From the NCBI GenBank assembly GCA_002346425.1, contig DDZS01000065.1, positions 1 through 64,000 on the forward strand: a stretch of DNA of 64,000 nt. Direction: 5' to 3'. Under the pieces are notes generated by a model. That model was not told the origin of the DNA and did not search any database. It saw only the letters and a list, made by a program, of their open reading frames with translations. Origin of the DNA: Alphaproteobacteria bacterium UBA3002 (GTDB lineage: Bacteria; Pseudomonadota; Alphaproteobacteria; Rickettsiales; UBA3002). A program made the translations under genes and the position numbers. Shown here one piece after another: positions 63,096 through 64,000 of the stretch; position 1 is the stretch's first letter, and the number at the start of each line of letters is the position of its first letter.

Positions 63096-63555
63096 GGCGC
63101 AGTCTGTCACCTTAGCGAAGGTTGCAGCGCCACTGGGCGACGTCCTTCGCCGCTATGATATGCTGTTGCTGGCGGCGGCGCTTATGCTACTTCTCTCCGC
63201 CTGCGCCCCATCGGATAAACCACCCTACCCGGCCTTCATGCAGCCGATTGTCGATTGCATCGCCAAAAAAGACGCACCCTGCTTAGAGCAATATACGGAT
63301 AGCAAAACACGACTGAGCTTCGGCGCGCCGGAAGATGCGACCTTGCTGCAAGATATTCAAAACACCTCGCATCCACTCTGGGCCGATCTCGCCACGATCC
63401 AAGCCGATGGTTGCACCGCCTTCACCACGCCGGATGCGACGTCTTATATCTGCCCGCCCGAATCCGTCTGGCAGGATGATCTGGGCTACCGCATGATTGT
63501 CAAAGAAGATGCCAATGGCCGCCCTTATATTTTAAGCATGGTGGCTGGAGACTAG
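63085..63555 (+). CDS. Hypothetical lipoprotein in the flagellar operon
   Basis: 156 residues from the ATG at 63085 (GAGG upstream), overlapping the flbD end by 11 bp. A hydrophobic segment ends in the lipobox LLSAC (near residue 40), so the mature protein is anchored to a membrane by lipid. The mature part has four further cysteines (VDCIAKKDAPC, DGCTAF, YICPPE), likely two disulfides. An ATG at 63160 would give a standard-length signal. Function unknown; context flagellar. Confidence 0.65.
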   Translation: MQRKAQSVTLAKVAAPLGDVLRRYDMLLLAAALMLLLSACAPSDKPPYPAFMQPIVDCIAKKDAPCLEQYTDSKTRLSFGAPEDATLLQDIQNTSHPLWADLATIQADGCTAFTTPDATSYICPPESVWQDDLGYRMIVKEDANGRPYILSMVAGD

Positions 63556-63556
63556 A

Positions 63557-64000
63557 ATGGCTGACGAAACCAGTTCGCGCTTGCCGGTGCCCTTCCTGCA
63601 GAATCTGAATGCAGGCAGTATGCGCGCAGGTGCGAATGTCGCGGCGCGGCGCGTCGACATTATGTTCGCGTTGGGCATTGTCGGTATTCTGACGTTACTG
63701 TTAATGCCGGTGCCACCGGTCCTGCTCGATTTCCTGCTGGGCATTTCGATTACCCTATCGGTCTTGATTCTGATGACCGTACTATTCATCGACAAGCCGC
63801 TGAACCTCAGTTCATTCCCGACAATCCTGCTGATCTCGACGATGTTACGCCTCTCGCTAAACGTCTCCACCACCCGCCTGATTTTGGGCAATGGTGATGC
63901 GGGGCCGGATGCCGCAGGGAATATCATCAAGGCCTTCGGCGATTTCGTTATGTCCGGGTCCGTGCTGATCGGGGCGATTATTTTCGGTATTCTCACCATC
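63557..64000 (+). CDS. flhA: Flagellar export gate protein FlhA, N-terminal part (3' end outside window)
   Basis: The first 148 residues of a protein normally near 690 residues. Hydrophobic segments VDIMFALGIVGILTLLLMPV, LLDFLLGISITLSVLILMTVLF and VLIGAIIFGILTI with the block FPTILLISTMLRLSLNVSTTRLIL, the FlhA family signature. Start after GGAG. Continues past the right edge. Confidence 0.96.
   Translation, partial: MADETSSRLPVPFLQNLNAGSMRAGANVAARRVDIMFALGIVGILTLLLMPVPPVLLDFLLGISITLSVLILMTVLFIDKPLNLSSFPTILLISTMLRLSLNVSTTRLILGNGDAGPDAAGNIIKAFGDFVMSGSVLIGAIIFGILTI

Overview
The window looks like chromosomal DNA of an alphaproteobacterium with a single flagellar system. Pointers are a FlbD-like flagellar sigma-54 activator, FhlB next to CsrA, the pyrG-secG-tpiA-ppiD-trpE order with separate trpE and trpG, a DUF599 protein, and VirB8/VirB9 proteins of the kind found as small scattered vir clusters in Rickettsiales-like bacteria. 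Base composition is mid-GC by eye (not counted). A Micavibrio-like or other little-studied alphaproteobacterial lineage would fit, but the sequence alone does not prove it.

Layout. 1-5.2 kb: 3' part of metE, a tandemly duplicated small-gene unit, mug and parC. 5.4-9.2 kb: a sigma-54-controlled 77-residue protein, small membrane proteins, hisI, and a secreted SGNH esterase with RTX repeats. 9.2-14.7 kb: virB9-virB8 divergent from a 1270-residue cysteine-rich exported protein of unknown function. 14.7-19.8 kb: a murU-like uridylyltransferase, a large TPR protein and a pseudopilin. 19.8-23.4 kb: two divergent flagellar operons (csrA-fhlB-X-fliO-fliP and flgB-flgC-fliE) and a gene interrupted by an in-frame amber codon. 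23.5-33.1 kb: housekeeping (pyrG, secG, tpiA, ppiD) and tryptophan biosynthesis (trpE, trpG-trpD-trpC). 33-48.8 kb: DUF599, TraB/GumN, comEC, hemH, an aldo/keto reductase, mnmA, fructose-bisphosphate aldolase, glutaredoxin and a DEAD-box helicase, interleaved with several unknown genes. 49-54.4 kb: a metal-handling locus with an ABC transporter carrying a His-rich permease loop, two DUF3299-like proteins, MerT/MerP-like proteins, an outer-membrane barrel and a CopL-like protein. 54.5-57.7 kb: tRNA-Lys and gyrA. 57.9-64 kb: a third flagellar operon, fliF-fliG-fliH-fliN-flbD-lipoprotein-flhA, running off the end.

Two regulatory layers can be read from the DNA. First, an inverted repeat GGCA-N5-TGCC lies 80-140 bp from a sigma-54 promoter (excellent at 5526, good at 21701, one-base-off at 57836) before the 77-residue gene, flgB and fliF. 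With a FlbD-like activator encoded here, this looks like the flagellar enhancer and makes the 77-residue protein a new flagellar candidate. Second, TGTCA direct repeats at 11-bp spacing, matching the PhoB box, precede at least six genes of unknown function (1832-, 2277-, 23418-, 30520-, 38999+, 46824-), most with a -10 hexamer 10 or 21-22 bp downstream. This suggests an uncharacterised phosphate- or stress-linked regulon of small proteins.

REP-like palindromes occur at 7.05, 33.84 and 46.95 kb. The one at 33.84 kb lies inside a reading frame and supplies the export signal of a TraB/GumN protein.
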